Shown: positions 40,915 to 50,258, counted from the stretch's first letter. The stretch: DNA of 64,000 nt from QYOJ01 sp964449285 (GCA_964449285.1 CAYUZX010000005.1:1-64000); one strand, 5' to 3'. Notes: generated by a model not told the origin, from the sequence alone. Program-made: numbers and translations.

Positions 40915-41532
40915 TTTATATTCCTCAATCCTGATTTCCCGTTCACAAAACCCGCTTTCAGCCAGTTGCATATTGGAGCATACTATTATAGTGCGGCCTC
41001 GGGTATGGTTGTCGACCAGTTGCAGATAAAAGTCAATTCCGGCTTTGTCGAGGTTGGTGGTCGGCTCATCGAGGAAAAGCAAAGGCGTATCGCTCAACAG
41101 GGCGCAAACAAGTTTCACACGCTGCTTCATCCCGGAAGAATATTTCAGAATGGGTTTGGTCTTCGCCTGAGAGAAGGAGAGGAGGTCGATTATTTTCGGG
41201 ATAGTGAAGCCTTCGATCAGCGGCTTAAATGAAAAATGGAACTCCAGCATCTCTTTCAGGGTGAACTCTTCAATCAGCTCCTGGTATGGGGCAACCAGCG
41301 AAAGATGGCGGAATATTTCGGTGTCGGGAATCACCTTCCCTTCCAGATTGTATCCAATACCTCCTTCGGTATGGTGGATGTTGCCGGCGATAACTTGTAA
41401 AAGTGTTGACTTCCCCGATCCGTTACGGCCAGTGATTACCGTTCGCTCTCCAGTCTCAAAACGGCAGGTGAGGTTGCGGAAAATCCACTCGGTATTGAAT
41501 TTCTTGCCAATCCCGTTGAGGGTGATCGTCAT
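40903..41532 (-). CDS. ABC transporter ATP-binding protein
   Basis: This 209-residue ATPase has the Walker A motif GRNGSGKSTLLQ, signature YSSGMKQRVKL and Walker B LLFLDEPTTNLD, with an adjacent D-loop and the H-region shortened (GRTIIVCSNMQLAES has no clear switch histidine). No permease gene is adjacent. It follows lpxA by 12 bases on the same strand. The substrate is unknown. The C-terminus is formed by an octanucleotide repeat. Confidence 0.9.
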   Translation of the reverse strand: MTITLNGIGKKFNTEWIFRNLTCRFETGERTVITGRNGSGKSTLLQVIAGNIHHTEGGIGYNLEGKVIPDTEIFRHLSLVAPYQELIEEFTLKEMLEFHFSFKPLIEGFTIPKIIDLLSFSQAKTKPILKYSSGMKQRVKLVCALLSDTPLLFLDEPTTNLDKAGIDFYLQLVDNHTRGRTIIVCSNMQLAESGFCEREIRIEEYKIAR

Positions 41533-41544
41533 GCCGGAAGTATT

Positions 41545-42339
41545 TTATTTATCGCGGTTATTTTTTCCGAACCCTTTCATGATGCCGCGACTGGAATTGG
41601 AGATGAATGAAAGGATCTCGTCGCGTTCAGGTGTGGCAGGCACCTCAGCTTCGATGATCCCTACAGCCCGGGTCACATTGTTTCCTCGCAGGTAGATAAT
41701 GCGGTAGATATCCTGGATCTGGTTGATCTGTTCTGCGGTAAAACCTCTCCGGCGCAGTCCGATTGAATTAACTCCAACATAGGATGGCGGTTCCCGCCCT
41801 GCTTTCGTGAATGGAGGGACGTCCTTGCGGATGAGTGAACCACCGGCAATCATCGTATGCACTCCGATGTGACAGAACTGGTGCATCGCCACCATCCCCC
41901 CGATGATCGCCCAGTCTTCGATCTCAATATGGCCGGCCAGGTTGGTAGCATTCCCCAGGATGACATTTTTGCCAATAATGCAGTCGTGGGCAATGTGTAC
42001 ATAAGCCATTAACAGGGTATTATCACCAATCACCGTTTCATTGTTGGCCTTGGTGCCGCGGTTGACGGTCACATATTCACGGATCGTTACGTTATCGCCG
42101 ATCTTGACAATGGTCTCCTCGCCGTCGAATTTCAGATCCTGAGGGATCGCAGAGATCACAGCCCCCGGAAAGATCCGGCAGTTTTTTCCGATCCGGGCTC
42201 CCTCCATGATGGTGACGTTGGACCCTATCCAAGTTCCCTCCTCGATAATAACATTTTTATCGATTGTAACAAAGGGCTCAATCACTACATTCGGAGCCAG
42301 TTTGGCCTGTGGGTGTACGTATGCTAAAGGTTGATTCAT
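41545..42339 (-). CDS. lpxA: Acyl-ACP--UDP-N-acetylglucosamine O-acyltransferase
   Basis: This 264-residue enzyme starts lipid A synthesis in the cytoplasm. It is a left-handed beta-helix of hexapeptide repeats (KIGDNVTIREYVTVNRGT) with the catalytic histidine in AYVHIAHDCIIG and the LpxA C-terminal helix region YVGVNSIGLRRRGFTAEQI. It follows lpxC/fabZ by six bases in the usual Bacteroidota lipid A operon. Confidence 0.97.
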   Translation of the reverse strand: MNQPLAYVHPQAKLAPNVVIEPFVTIDKNVIIEEGTWIGSNVTIMEGARIGKNCRIFPGAVISAIPQDLKFDGEETIVKIGDNVTIREYVTVNRGTKANNETVIGDNTLLMAYVHIAHDCIIGKNVILGNATNLAGHIEIEDWAIIGGMVAMHQFCHIGVHTMIAGGSLIRKDVPPFTKAGREPPSYVGVNSIGLRRRGFTAEQINQIQDIYRIIYLRGNNVTRAVGIIEAEVPATPERDEILSFISNSSRGIMKGFGKNNRDK

Positions 42340-42345
42340 TTGGTG

Positions 42346-43737
42346 TTATTTACGTTGGATTTGCGCCATCATCTCTGCTTCCATCACTATCTTCTGGCCT
42401 ACATAAGCCACACCTTTCATGGAGATCAAACCCCGCCGGATGGGTGCATTGAGCTGGTTGTAAAAGATGACAGTGTCACCGGGTACTACTTTGTGCCTGA
42501 ATTTTACATGGTCAATTTTAAGGAAGAGTGTAGTGTAATTTTGCGGGTCATTCACAGTTTTTAATGCCAGGATGCCGCCGGTCTGAGCCATTGCCTCAAT
42601 CTGGATCACACCTGGCATCACAGGATTACCGGGGAAGTGCCCCTCGAAGAAGGCTTCGTTTATCGTCACATTCTTCATCCCAACAACATAGTCGCTCCCC
42701 ATCTCCAGGATCCTGTCGATGAAGAGAAAAGGAGGACGATGGGGAAGCAGTTCCTTGATCTGATTGATATCGTAGAGTGGGGTTTTGTTCAGGTCGAAGG
42801 TGTGGATCGTATCCGTTTTACGTGATTTTCGGATCAGATTTTTAACCATCTTGGCAAACTGGATATTAGAAAGATGACCAGGCCGTGTGGCAATAATATG
42901 GGCCTTTATTGGCATTCCGACTAGGGCCAGGTCCCCGATTACATCCAGCAACTTGTGCCGTGCAGGCTCATTGGGGTGAAGTAGCTCCAGGTTGTTGAGA
43001 ATCCCTTCACGCAGCACCTCCACATGTTGCTTGTTGAAGACTTTTGCCAGATTATCCAGCTCATCCTGGGAGATCAGCCGGTCGACAAACACAATGGCAT
43101 TGTTCAGGTCACCCCCCTTAATCAGGTTGTTGTTGAGCAGGTATTCCAACTCATGAAGGAAGACAAATGTACGACAGGGAGCGATCTCTGTCCTGAACTC
43201 TTTGATGTCGCTGAGGATTGCGTTCTGGGTAGTGAGGATCTTCGATTCATAATCGATCATCACCGAAATCTTGAACTCTTTGGAAGGAATCGCTAGAATC
43301 TCAACCTTCTTTTCAGGATCGGAATAGGAGAGGTTCGACTTCAGCTCAATATACCTCTTGAGGGCTTTCTGCTCCACGATGCCTGCCTCCAGCAGCTTCT
43401 CCACGAAAATTCCGGCACTCCCGTCGAGAATGGGGGTTTCCGACTCGGTTAACTCCACCAGCACGTTATCGATCTCGAGTCCGGCCAGCGCTGCCAGCAC
43501 GTGCTCCACCGTGTCGATACGAACCCCGTCATGCTCCAGGCTTGTACCGCGGGAGGTGTCAATAACGTTGTCAACGTCGGCATCCACCAGGACCCCTGTA
43601 TTCATATCGGTCCGGGCAAACTTATATCCGTAATTCTCCGGGGCTGGTTTGAAAGTTAGCGTTACTTTCTTTCCTGTATGCAGTCCAACGCCATCAATGC
43701 TGACGGAATGCTTGATGGTCTTCTGTTTTTCACTCAT
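42346..43737 (-). CDS. lpxC/fabZ: Bifunctional LpxC deacetylase / FabZ dehydratase
   Basis: This 463-residue fusion is characteristic of Bacteroidota. Residues 1 to about 300 are LpxC, the zinc-dependent UDP-3-O-acyl-GlcNAc deacetylase (DTVEHVLAALAGLEIDN and LLDVIGDLALVG, then RPGHLSN with zinc and catalytic residues). Residues from about 315 are FabZ, the 3-hydroxyacyl-ACP dehydratase, with EGHFPGNPVMPGVIQIEAMA carrying the active His and Glu. It overlaps lpxD by eight bases. Confidence 0.98.
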   Translation of the reverse strand: MSEKQKTIKHSVSIDGVGLHTGKKVTLTFKPAPENYGYKFARTDMNTGVLVDADVDNVIDTSRGTSLEHDGVRIDTVEHVLAALAGLEIDNVLVELTESETPILDGSAGIFVEKLLEAGIVEQKALKRYIELKSNLSYSDPEKKVEILAIPSKEFKISVMIDYESKILTTQNAILSDIKEFRTEIAPCRTFVFLHELEYLLNNNLIKGGDLNNAIVFVDRLISQDELDNLAKVFNKQHVEVLREGILNNLELLHPNEPARHKLLDVIGDLALVGMPIKAHIIATRPGHLSNIQFAKMVKNLIRKSRKTDTIHTFDLNKTPLYDINQIKELLPHRPPFLFIDRILEMGSDYVVGMKNVTINEAFFEGHFPGNPVMPGVIQIEAMAQTGGILALKTVNDPQNYTTLFLKIDHVKFRHKVVPGDTVIFYNQLNAPIRRGLISMKGVAYVGQKIVMEAEMMAQIQRK

Positions 43738-44776
43738 CTGGCGTCAACTTATTTACCTGTTTCTCTAATGTATTCAGTCTTTTGACAATGTTATCGAAGT
43801 TTCTAAAGTGAACATAGTTCCGGCGTGCAGTAGAAGCATCAATTGCCGGGGCTCCAAACAGGATAGCTCCTTCCTGGGTAATGCTGTTCTCAACGCCCGA
43901 GCGGGCCCCAACTTTCACGTTATCGGCTACCACGATATGACCTACAAAACCTACCTGGCCTCCAACCATCACATTCTTTCCAACTTTCATCGATCCCGAT
44001 AATCCCGATTGGGCAGCAATCACTGTGTTCTCACCTATCTCCACATTATGGGCTACCTGGATCAGGTTGTCGAGTTTCACTCCCCGTCGTATGATAGTCG
44101 AACCGATGGTAGCTCTGTCGACCGTGGTGTTGGCTCCAATCTCAACATTATCTTCCAGGATCACATTTCCCACCTGCGGAACCTTCCGGTAATTGTTATC
44201 GTCCTGTGGTGCGAATCCAAACCCGTCGCTACCGATCACAGCACCTCCATGGATGGTGCACTCCTTTCCGATGAGGCAGTCGTGATAAATTCTAACTCCC
44301 GGATAGAGGATTGTCCCGCTGCCAACCTTCACATTGTCGCCCAGGTACACCTGCGGATAGATCTGTACCCCATTTCCAATCTGTACTCCATCTCCAAGAA
44401 AGGCAAACTCTCCGATGTAGAGGTCACTGCCCAGTTTGACTGTAGGAGAGACAAACGATAGCTGGGATATCCCAGATTTCTTTTCTGTCTTGCTGGCATG
44501 GATCTCCAGGATTCGGGCAAAAGCATTATATGGGTCATCTACACGGATCAGGGTCAGCCCTTCGGGAAGGGGCTTGTCGGGAATGAAATTGCTCCTGACA
44601 ATAACCAGGGATGAGCCAGTCTTGTATATGTAGTGTGTGTAAGCAGGATTGGCCAAAAATGTGAGTGTGCCGGGAGTCCCCTCCTCAATCTTCGCGAGGT
44701 TCGAAACCGTTACATCCTTATTCCCCTCTATGGTGCCTCCAAGCAGCTCGGCAATCTGTCGGGCAGAAAATTCCAT
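43730..44776 (-). CDS. lpxD: UDP-3-O-acylglucosamine N-acyltransferase
   Basis: This 348-residue enzyme adds the N-linked hydroxyacyl chain in lipid A synthesis. It has an N-terminal uridine-binding domain (LAKIEEGTPGTLTFLANPAY), hexapeptide-repeat beta-helix with GSDGFGFAPQDD and the catalytic histidine in LIQVAHNVEIGENT, and a C-terminal helix. It is first in the lpxD-lpxC/fabZ-lpxA-ABC group. Its upstream spacer has a GTATCTTGC sequence that may be a weak -7 box. Confidence 0.97.
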   Translation of the reverse strand: MEFSARQIAELLGGTIEGNKDVTVSNLAKIEEGTPGTLTFLANPAYTHYIYKTGSSLVIVRSNFIPDKPLPEGLTLIRVDDPYNAFARILEIHASKTEKKSGISQLSFVSPTVKLGSDLYIGEFAFLGDGVQIGNGVQIYPQVYLGDNVKVGSGTILYPGVRIYHDCLIGKECTIHGGAVIGSDGFGFAPQDDNNYRKVPQVGNVILEDNVEIGANTTVDRATIGSTIIRRGVKLDNLIQVAHNVEIGENTVIAAQSGLSGSMKVGKNVMVGGQVGFVGHIVVADNVKVGARSGVENSITQEGAILFGAPAIDASTARRNYVHFRNFDNIVKRLNTLEKQVNKLTPDE

Positions 44777-44869
44777 TTTAACTTGATTTAGAGGTTTTTA
44801 CTATGTAAAATTGTGCTGCAAGATACCAAAAATTTCGACACAGGAAGGAATTTTTTTACAACACAATGG

Positions 44870-46030
44870 CTACCTAACAATTAGCTCTTTGGGATAGGAT
44901 AGTAGATATTTTTGTGTTCGTGTGGTGAGGATGGAGATGTTCAATTGGTCAGAAGCTTTGGAGACATCAAGCAGTTCCCCGTCACGCGTCTGGATTTTGA
45001 TCCTGTCGTGATCAGGGTTATATGTATCGTTGGAGACAGCCTCTTCCGTGACGAGAAAATCAGTCTCTTCCAGAGGGATTCCAAATGCATGAGCAGCCTT
45101 CTTTTTGATACCGGCTATATAGTCAGCCTTGAAAGGTTTGTCACGAAGCTCGGCACGGAAAAGATGCCGGTTCACCAAACGCTGGCATAGGAGGGATAGA
45201 ATGGTGTCAGAATGGGTGCCCCACACTTTCATGGCTGAGAAAATATCAAAGTCGTCAAGCTGTGAGAAGGCATCCAGGCAGTCACCCTGGCAAAGCATCC
45301 CCCTTCCCTTTACGGGGTCCTGCAGAAAGCGTTTCAATGACGGAGTAGCAAAGAGGTCAAAGCCCTGCTCTCCCAAAGTCTTGGAACGGCGAAGGATGTT
45401 GGATAACATGAAATCGGCAGCAAGCACCGTCTTATGAAGATATACCTGCCAGTACATTAGTCTCCGGGCCAGGATAAACTTTTCAATCGAATAGATCCCC
45501 TTCTCCTCCACCACCAGCTCATCGTCAACCACTGTAAGCATGTTGATGATCCTGTTGGTATTGATCACCCCTTCAGCCACACCGGTGAAAAAACTGTCGC
45601 GCGAGAGGTAGTCAAGCCGATCCATATCGAGTTGGCTGGAGACAAGTTGGTGCAGAAACTGCTTCGGATAAGTGTCGGTAAAAATTTTGATGGCTACATC
45701 CAGCTCCCCCGGGAACTGCTGGTTCAGGCTTTCCATGAAGAGGAGGGAGATATCTTCATGCGAAATACCGGTGACGATAGACCGCTCCAGGGTATGGGAA
45801 TAGGGTCCGTGCCCGATGTCGTGCAGCAGGATCGCCAGCCAGGCTCCCCGCTCCTCTTCCCGCGTGATCTCTACTCCCTTCTCGCGAAGGAGCTTGATAG
45901 CTTGTTTCATCAGGAAAAGGCATCCGAGGGCATGCTGAAAACGGGTATGCGTTGCCGATGGGTAGACATAATCGGTGAGGCCTAGCTGCCGGATTCTTCG
46001 CAAACGTTGAAACCAGGGATGCTCCATCAC
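44870..46030 (-). CDS. HD-domain phosphohydrolase (dGTPase-like), start uncertain
   Basis: This protein has HTRFQHALG, then LHDIGHGPYSHTLE with the metal-binding HD pair, and a long helical C-terminal part, as in dNTPase/SamHD-like proteins. From the first ATG (46028-46030) it has 386 residues beginning MMEHPWFQRLRRIRQLG. However, the frame is open upstream and codes for the expected family N-terminus INDPIYGFITIPDEFLFDV, reaching back to about 46090 with no ATG, GTG or TTG before the valine next to the first methionine. The true start is therefore probably unusual or the sequence has an error. A minus-strand -7 box lies at 46185-46192. Confidence 0.85.
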   Translation of the reverse strand: MMEHPWFQRLRRIRQLGLTDYVYPSATHTRFQHALGCLFLMKQAIKLLREKGVEITREEERGAWLAILLHDIGHGPYSHTLERSIVTGISHEDISLLFMESLNQQFPGELDVAIKIFTDTYPKQFLHQLVSSQLDMDRLDYLSRDSFFTGVAEGVINTNRIINMLTVVDDELVVEEKGIYSIEKFILARRLMYWQVYLHKTVLAADFMLSNILRRSKTLGEQGFDLFATPSLKRFLQDPVKGRGMLCQGDCLDAFSQLDDFDIFSAMKVWGTHSDTILSLLCQRLVNRHLFRAELRDKPFKADYIAGIKKKAAHAFGIPLEETDFLVTEEAVSNDTYNPDHDRIKIQTRDGELLDVSKASDQLNISILTTRTQKYLLSYPKELIVR

Positions 46031-46111
46031 ATCAAACAGAAACTCGTCGGGGATAGTGATGAACCCATAGATTGGGTCGTTTATGTTTTTCTTTTTGTTG
46101 ATGATTTCGGG

Positions 46112-46119
46112 TACCTTTG
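46112..46119 (+). promoter_or_regulatory. Promoter -7 box for porX
   Basis: TACCTTTG matches TAnnTTTG, about 82 bases before the porX ATG. It lies between the divergent box at 46185-46192 and the HD gene, so the two transcripts overlap at their 5' ends. Confidence 0.5.
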
Positions 46120-46184
46120 TTAATAATACGTAAAATTAAGGTTTCCAGGCAATAAAAAGCCGAATCGGGCATTCTAAGTTTAGA

Positions 46185-46192
46185 CAAAAATA
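46185..46192 (-). promoter_or_regulatory. Promoter -7 box for the HD-domain gene
   Basis: The minus strand reads TATTTTTG, a match to TAnnTTTG. Transcription from here would include the in-frame N-terminal extension of the HD protein. Confidence 0.5.
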
Positions 46193-46201
46193 CGGAGAAC
46201 C

Positions 46202-47755
46202 ATGGAGAAGATAACAATTTTGTGGGTGGATGATGAAATTGATCTGTTGAAGCCTCATCTGCTCTTCCTCGATCAGAAGGGATATACTGTTCATACTGCC
46301 AATAACGGGCATGATGCACTGGAACTACTGGATGAATATAATTTCGATATCATTTTCCTCGACGAACAGATGCCTGGGATGTCGGGAATTGAAACACTGG
46401 AGAAGATCAAGAACCGGACTACCAACCTTCCGGTGGTCATGATTACCAAAAGCGAAGAGGAATCAATCATGGAGGAGGCGATCGGAAGCAATATTGCCGA
46501 CTACCTGATCAAACCGGTAAACCCCAACCAGATCCTTCTTTCACTGAAGAAGACCCTGGAGAATAAAAAAATCGTGAACGAAAAGACCAGCTTCCAATAC
46601 CAGCAGGAGTTTCGCAACATCGGGATGGAGATCAGTAACCGGCTCAACTTCACGGAGTGGGTTGAGATATATAAAAAGATCATTGGGTGGGAGCTGAAGC
46701 TGGAACGTTCGCAGGACGAAGGGATGAACCAGGTTCTGCAGATGCAGAAGACAGAAGCGAATCAGGTCTTCAGCAAGTTTGTGGAGCGGAACTACATTGA
46801 ATGGATTAATGGCAAAAACAACGACAAACCGATTCAGTCACACACCCTTGTCAAAGACTGTATTTTTCCACTTCTCCAAGATGACCGCCCCACTTTTGTG
46901 ATACTGATTGACAACCTACGTTACGATCAGTGGAAGGTGCTTCAGCCCGTCATCGAAGAGGGCTTCAGAGTGGAACAGGAAGATATCTATTACAGCATCC
47001 TTCCAACTACGACACAGTACGCGAGGAATTCGCTCTTCGGTGGTCTCCTGCCAACCGAGATCGAAAAGAAATACCCCAAATACTGGGTCAGTGAAGACGA
47101 AGAGGGGACTAAAAACAACTATGAGTCGGAACTACTTGGTGAACTGCTGAAACGCTATGGCCGGGACATCAAATATTCTTACTATAAGGTTCTGAATATG
47201 AACTACGGTAAGAAGTTGGTGGAGTTGATGCCCAACCTGATGGTTAACAAGCTCAATTTTATCGTCTACAATTTCGTTGATATGCTCTCACACGCCCGTA
47301 CCGAGATGGAGATCATCCGGGAACTGGCAAGCGACGACGGCGCCTACCGTTCCCTCACCCTCTCCTGGTTCAACCACAGCCCGCTACTGGAGATTTTCCG
47401 TTACCTCGCCGAAAAAGATGTGAACCTGGTCATCACTACCGACCATGGCTCTATTCGGGTTAGCAATCCGGTAAAGATCCTGGGCGACCGAAATACCAAT
47501 ACAAACCTTCGCTACAAAACCGGTAGAGCCCTTAAGTATGAGCGTAATGAAGTGTTCGAAGTCAGGAATCCTGCCGACATCTTCCTTCCACGTACCAACG
47601 TAAGCTCTTCCTTCGCCTTCTGCCGAAATACCGACTTCTTCGCATATCCTAACAACTACAACCATTATGTGAATTACTACAAGGATACATTTCAACATGG
47701 GGGTATCTCGATGGAGGAGATGTTGGTGCCGTTTGTGATACTCAGAAACCGATGA
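46202..47755 (+). CDS. porX: PorX, response regulator with PglZ phosphatase domain
   Basis: This 517-residue protein controls type IX secretion in Bacteroidota. Residues 1-120 are a CheY-like receiver: WVDDE with acidic residues, phosphoacceptor Asp54 in IIFLDEQMPGMSG, and K in MITKSEEE. A helical linker follows, then a PglZ/alkaline-phosphatase domain (about 210-517) with FVILIDNLRYDQW, the nucleophile region TTTQYARNSLFGG and metal ligands in FVDMLSHAR and ITTDHGSIRV. A partner PorY kinase is not in the window. The next gene, tsaE, follows closely. Confidence 0.95.
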   Translation: MEKITILWVDDEIDLLKPHLLFLDQKGYTVHTANNGHDALELLDEYNFDIIFLDEQMPGMSGIETLEKIKNRTTNLPVVMITKSEEESIMEEAIGSNIADYLIKPVNPNQILLSLKKTLENKKIVNEKTSFQYQQEFRNIGMEISNRLNFTEWVEIYKKIIGWELKLERSQDEGMNQVLQMQKTEANQVFSKFVERNYIEWINGKNNDKPIQSHTLVKDCIFPLLQDDRPTFVILIDNLRYDQWKVLQPVIEEGFRVEQEDIYYSILPTTTQYARNSLFGGLLPTEIEKKYPKYWVSEDEEGTKNNYESELLGELLKRYGRDIKYSYYKVLNMNYGKKLVELMPNLMVNKLNFIVYNFVDMLSHARTEMEIIRELASDDGAYRSLTLSWFNHSPLLEIFRYLAEKDVNLVITTDHGSIRVSNPVKILGDRNTNTNLRYKTGRALKYERNEVFEVRNPADIFLPRTNVSSSFAFCRNTDFFAYPNNYNHYVNYYKDTFQHGGISMEEMLVPFVILRNR

Positions 47756-47808
47756 GTATTGCTAATGAATGACATGAATGTTTGGAGTACTTTTATGCTT
47801 TTGTGGCA

Positions 47809-48213
47809 ATGAAATACACAATACAATCCGAAGCCGAACTTCCACAGGTTGCCCGGAAGCTTTTAACCACGTATCCCGATAGACGGATCTTTGCTTTCTA
47901 TGGCATAATGGGCGCAGGAAAAACCATCTTTATCAAAGCCATCTGCCGGGAGATGGGAGTTGAAGATGAGGCTTTGAGTCCCACTTTCGCTATCATTAAC
48001 GAATACCTCACCCTTAACAAGGAACCCGTCTATCACTTCGACTTTTATCGGATCAACAAGTTGGAAGAGGTCTACGACATCGGATACGAAGAGTACTTCT
48101 TCAGCGGCCACTACTGTTTCCTCGAATGGCCCGAACTCATTGAAGATCTTTTGCCCGAAAAGACTGTGATAGTAACCATCAGCGGGGAAAAAGACCGGGT
48201 TATTACGTTCTGA
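47809..48213 (+). CDS. tsaE: tRNA threonylcarbamoyladenosine synthesis ATPase
   Basis: This 134-residue P-loop protein drives the TsaBD-TsaE complex that makes t6A at position 37 of ANN-decoding tRNAs. It has Walker A IMGAGKTIFIKAIC, the SPTFAIINEY motif and HFDFYRINKLEEVYDIG, followed by FLEWPELIEDLLP. The start MKYTIQSEAELP at 47809 is preferred to an in-frame ATG nine codons earlier. The 264 bases downstream of it contain no convincing gene; only a -7 box at 48463 is visible. Confidence 0.95.
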   Translation: MKYTIQSEAELPQVARKLLTTYPDRRIFAFYGIMGAGKTIFIKAICREMGVEDEALSPTFAIINEYLTLNKEPVYHFDFYRINKLEEVYDIGYEEYFFSGHYCFLEWPELIEDLLPEKTVIVTISGEKDRVITF

Positions 48214-48462
48214 TCTGTGGTGGTGTCATTTCCTTCCGGGACAACACAGCAGATCGAATGCTTCCGATGCTATGGCATAAAGACTGCGCTTTTCACCTCG
48301 AAATAAAAAATCAATTGACAGCATGGGAGTGTTTCCGATCAGTACTGAAAGTCTCTGAATTGTTGCAAGCAAGTACCTGTTATGTGATATTCATTGATTC
48401 AAAATGTGATTTAGCGCACATTTTATGGTCACGAAAATAGTAATTATGAATTTATCTTTTTA

Positions 48463-48470
48463 TACATTTG
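48463..48470 (+). promoter_or_regulatory. Promoter -7 box for a lipoprotein gene
   Basis: TACATTTG matches TAnnTTTG. Transcription should begin near 48476, which argues against the first in-frame ATG at 48478 and for the one at 48499. Confidence 0.55.
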
Positions 48471-48498
48471 ATAACTCATGAATAAAATGGAGATCAAG

Positions 48499-48981
48499 AT
48501 GAAAAAAACGTATTCAATTTTTACCTTAGTTGTACTTCTTTTCGCCATCATCCTGCTGGCGCCATCCTGCAAAGAGGATATTCCTGAAACATCACAGGGA
48601 GAAGCACTGGTTTACCAACTCTGGGATGCATTCCGGAATCAGGATCTGGAAGGGATCAAACAAAACATGGCTCCCGGCTTTCAGTCGGTGCACGAGTTCG
48701 GGGCCTACAACATGGATGAAGAGCTGGCGCTGCTTCACGGACTGGCAATCACCGAATATACCATCACCGAAATGAAGATTACCAGTAATGACGAAGATCT
48801 GATTATTGCCACTTATTTCGTTGCCGTTTCAGAAACCATTGATGGCGAAAGGCTATCCCGGGAACCAGCGCCCCGGATGACCATCTTTGTCAGGGACAAC
48901 GGCGTCTGGAAATGGGCCGCCCACGCCAATTTGAAGCCGATGAAGGCAGAGGATCCGGTTGAGGAGGAAGAGGCCAATTAG
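48499..48981 (+). CDS. Lipoprotein with NTF2/SnoaL-like fold
   Basis: This 160-residue protein has a lipoprotein signal (MKKTYSIFTLVVLLFAIILL) with cysteine in LAPSCKED. The body resembles DUF4440/SnoaL-like NTF2 domains: LVYQLWDAFRNQDLEGIKQN, an ITEYTITEMKI strand and TIFVRDNGVWKWAAHANL at the end. The function is unknown. The start at 48499 is chosen from the promoter position and signal-peptide form; ATGs at 48478 and 48487 are also in frame. It is followed by a repeat-derived hairpin terminator. Confidence 0.75.
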   Translation: MKKTYSIFTLVVLLFAIILLAPSCKEDIPETSQGEALVYQLWDAFRNQDLEGIKQNMAPGFQSVHEFGAYNMDEELALLHGLAITEYTITEMKITSNDEDLIIATYFVAVSETIDGERLSREPAPRMTIFVRDNGVWKWAAHANLKPMKAEDPVEEEEAN

Positions 48982-48982
48982 C

Positions 48983-49006
48983 AGTTGGCAAACTGCCAAC
49001 TTTTTT
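48983..49006 (+). terminator. Repeat-derived hairpin terminator
   Basis: AGTTGGCA (48983-48990) pairs perfectly with TGCCAACT (48994-49001) across a three-base loop and is followed by six T. The arms are units of the GGCAGTT heptamer family. It begins one base after the lipoprotein stop codon. Confidence 0.8.
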
Positions 49007-49032
49007 AGTATCTTCGTGTAAAATTTCCCACT

Positions 49033-50256
49033 ATGGAAGATCCGCTATCGGAGCTAACCAGGCGTTCCACAGCCGAACGTCTGATGCCTCAGGAAGAGAT
49101 GTTGGAGGTGGCCCGCAAGAAAAGCCAACTCACTATCGGTGTCCCTAAAGAGATCACGCTGGAAGAGACGAGGGTGGCACTTGTTCCCGACGGAGTGACG
49201 CTTCTCACCCACCTGGGCCATCAGGTTCTGGTGGAGGCGGGAGCCGGACTTGCATCACACTTTTCTGATCATGAGTACAGTGAAGCCGGAGCACAGATTG
49301 TTTACTCCCCTTCGGAAGTATATAAGTCGGATATGATCCTCAAGGTGGCTCCGCCCACACCTTCTGAGATGGATCTCATGCGCCCTAAGCAAACGCTGGT
49401 TTCTGCACTGCAGATGGCTGTCCAGAAGGAGAGCTATTTCCGCACCCTGATGACCAAAAAGATCACTGCGCTCGGCTATGAACTGATTCGGGATAAAACA
49501 CAATCATTTCCTGTGGTGAGGGCCATGAGTGAGATCGCTGGTTGTACATCGATTTTCATTGCTGCCGAATACCTCTCCAGTCCCGAATTAGGACGTGGCA
49601 AGATGTTTGGCGGTTTTACCGGAATCGGGCCATCGGAGGTGGTGATCATCGGTGCCGGTACGGTCGGAGAGTTTGCAGCCCGCTCCGCTCTTGGTCTTGG
49701 TGCTTTGGTTAAGGTATTCGATAACTCTGTTTACCGGCTTCGCAGGTTGCAAAATAGCCTGGGTGTCAGGATATTCACTTCGATCCTTCATCCAAAAGTC
49801 CTGCTCGAATCAATGAAGACAGCCGATGTGGTAATCGGGGCCGTTCACTCTCCGGGAGGAAAATCTCCTTGCCTGATCACTGGGGAGTTGATTAAAAAGA
49901 TGAAGGATGGGTCGATCATCATCGATGTAAGTATCGACCAAGGTGGCTGCTTCGAAACCTCGCGGCCTACAACCCACAGCAGTCCGGTATTCAAGGAACA
50001 TGGGGTCACGCACTATTGTGTTCCCAATATCGCATCACGTGTTCCGCATACCGCTTCACAGGCATTGAACAACATCTTTGTTCCCGTCATTCTCGACGCC
50101 TGCTCCGAAGGAGGTATCGAATCCCTCATCAAAAAGGATTACGGCGTCAGACAGGGAGTATACCTCTTTAACGGCACCATCACAAATATGGCAATCAGTA
50201 AAAATTTTAACCTGCCCTTCCAGGATATTGAACTCCTGATGGCGGCTTTTCGCTAA
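49033..50256 (+). CDS. ald: Alanine dehydrogenase
   Basis: This 407-residue NAD-dependent enzyme interconverts L-alanine and pyruvate. It has the N-terminal signature GVPKEITLEETRVALVPDGV, the substrate-binding region LIRDKTQSFPVVRAMSEIAG, the Rossmann motif VVIIGAGTVGEFAARSALGLG and the catalytic aspartate in IIDVSIDQGGCFET. A 35-residue N-terminal extension before SQLTIGVPKE is longer than in the Bacillus enzyme. It is followed after two bases by aroB. It may help dispose of amino nitrogen during amino-acid fermentation. Confidence 0.95.
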   Translation: MEDPLSELTRRSTAERLMPQEEMLEVARKKSQLTIGVPKEITLEETRVALVPDGVTLLTHLGHQVLVEAGAGLASHFSDHEYSEAGAQIVYSPSEVYKSDMILKVAPPTPSEMDLMRPKQTLVSALQMAVQKESYFRTLMTKKITALGYELIRDKTQSFPVVRAMSEIAGCTSIFIAAEYLSSPELGRGKMFGGFTGIGPSEVVIIGAGTVGEFAARSALGLGALVKVFDNSVYRLRRLQNSLGVRIFTSILHPKVLLESMKTADVVIGAVHSPGGKSPCLITGELIKKMKDGSIIIDVSIDQGGCFETSRPTTHSSPVFKEHGVTHYCVPNIASRVPHTASQALNNIFVPVILDACSEGGIESLIKKDYGVRQGVYLFNGTITNMAISKNFNLPFQDIELLMAAFR

Positions 50257-50258
50257 TC

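Noticed and set aside
48258..48440. Small plus-strand gene in the 264-base space after tsaE
   Set aside because: No start context, no similarity and no promoter; the spacer shows only the -7 box at 48463.
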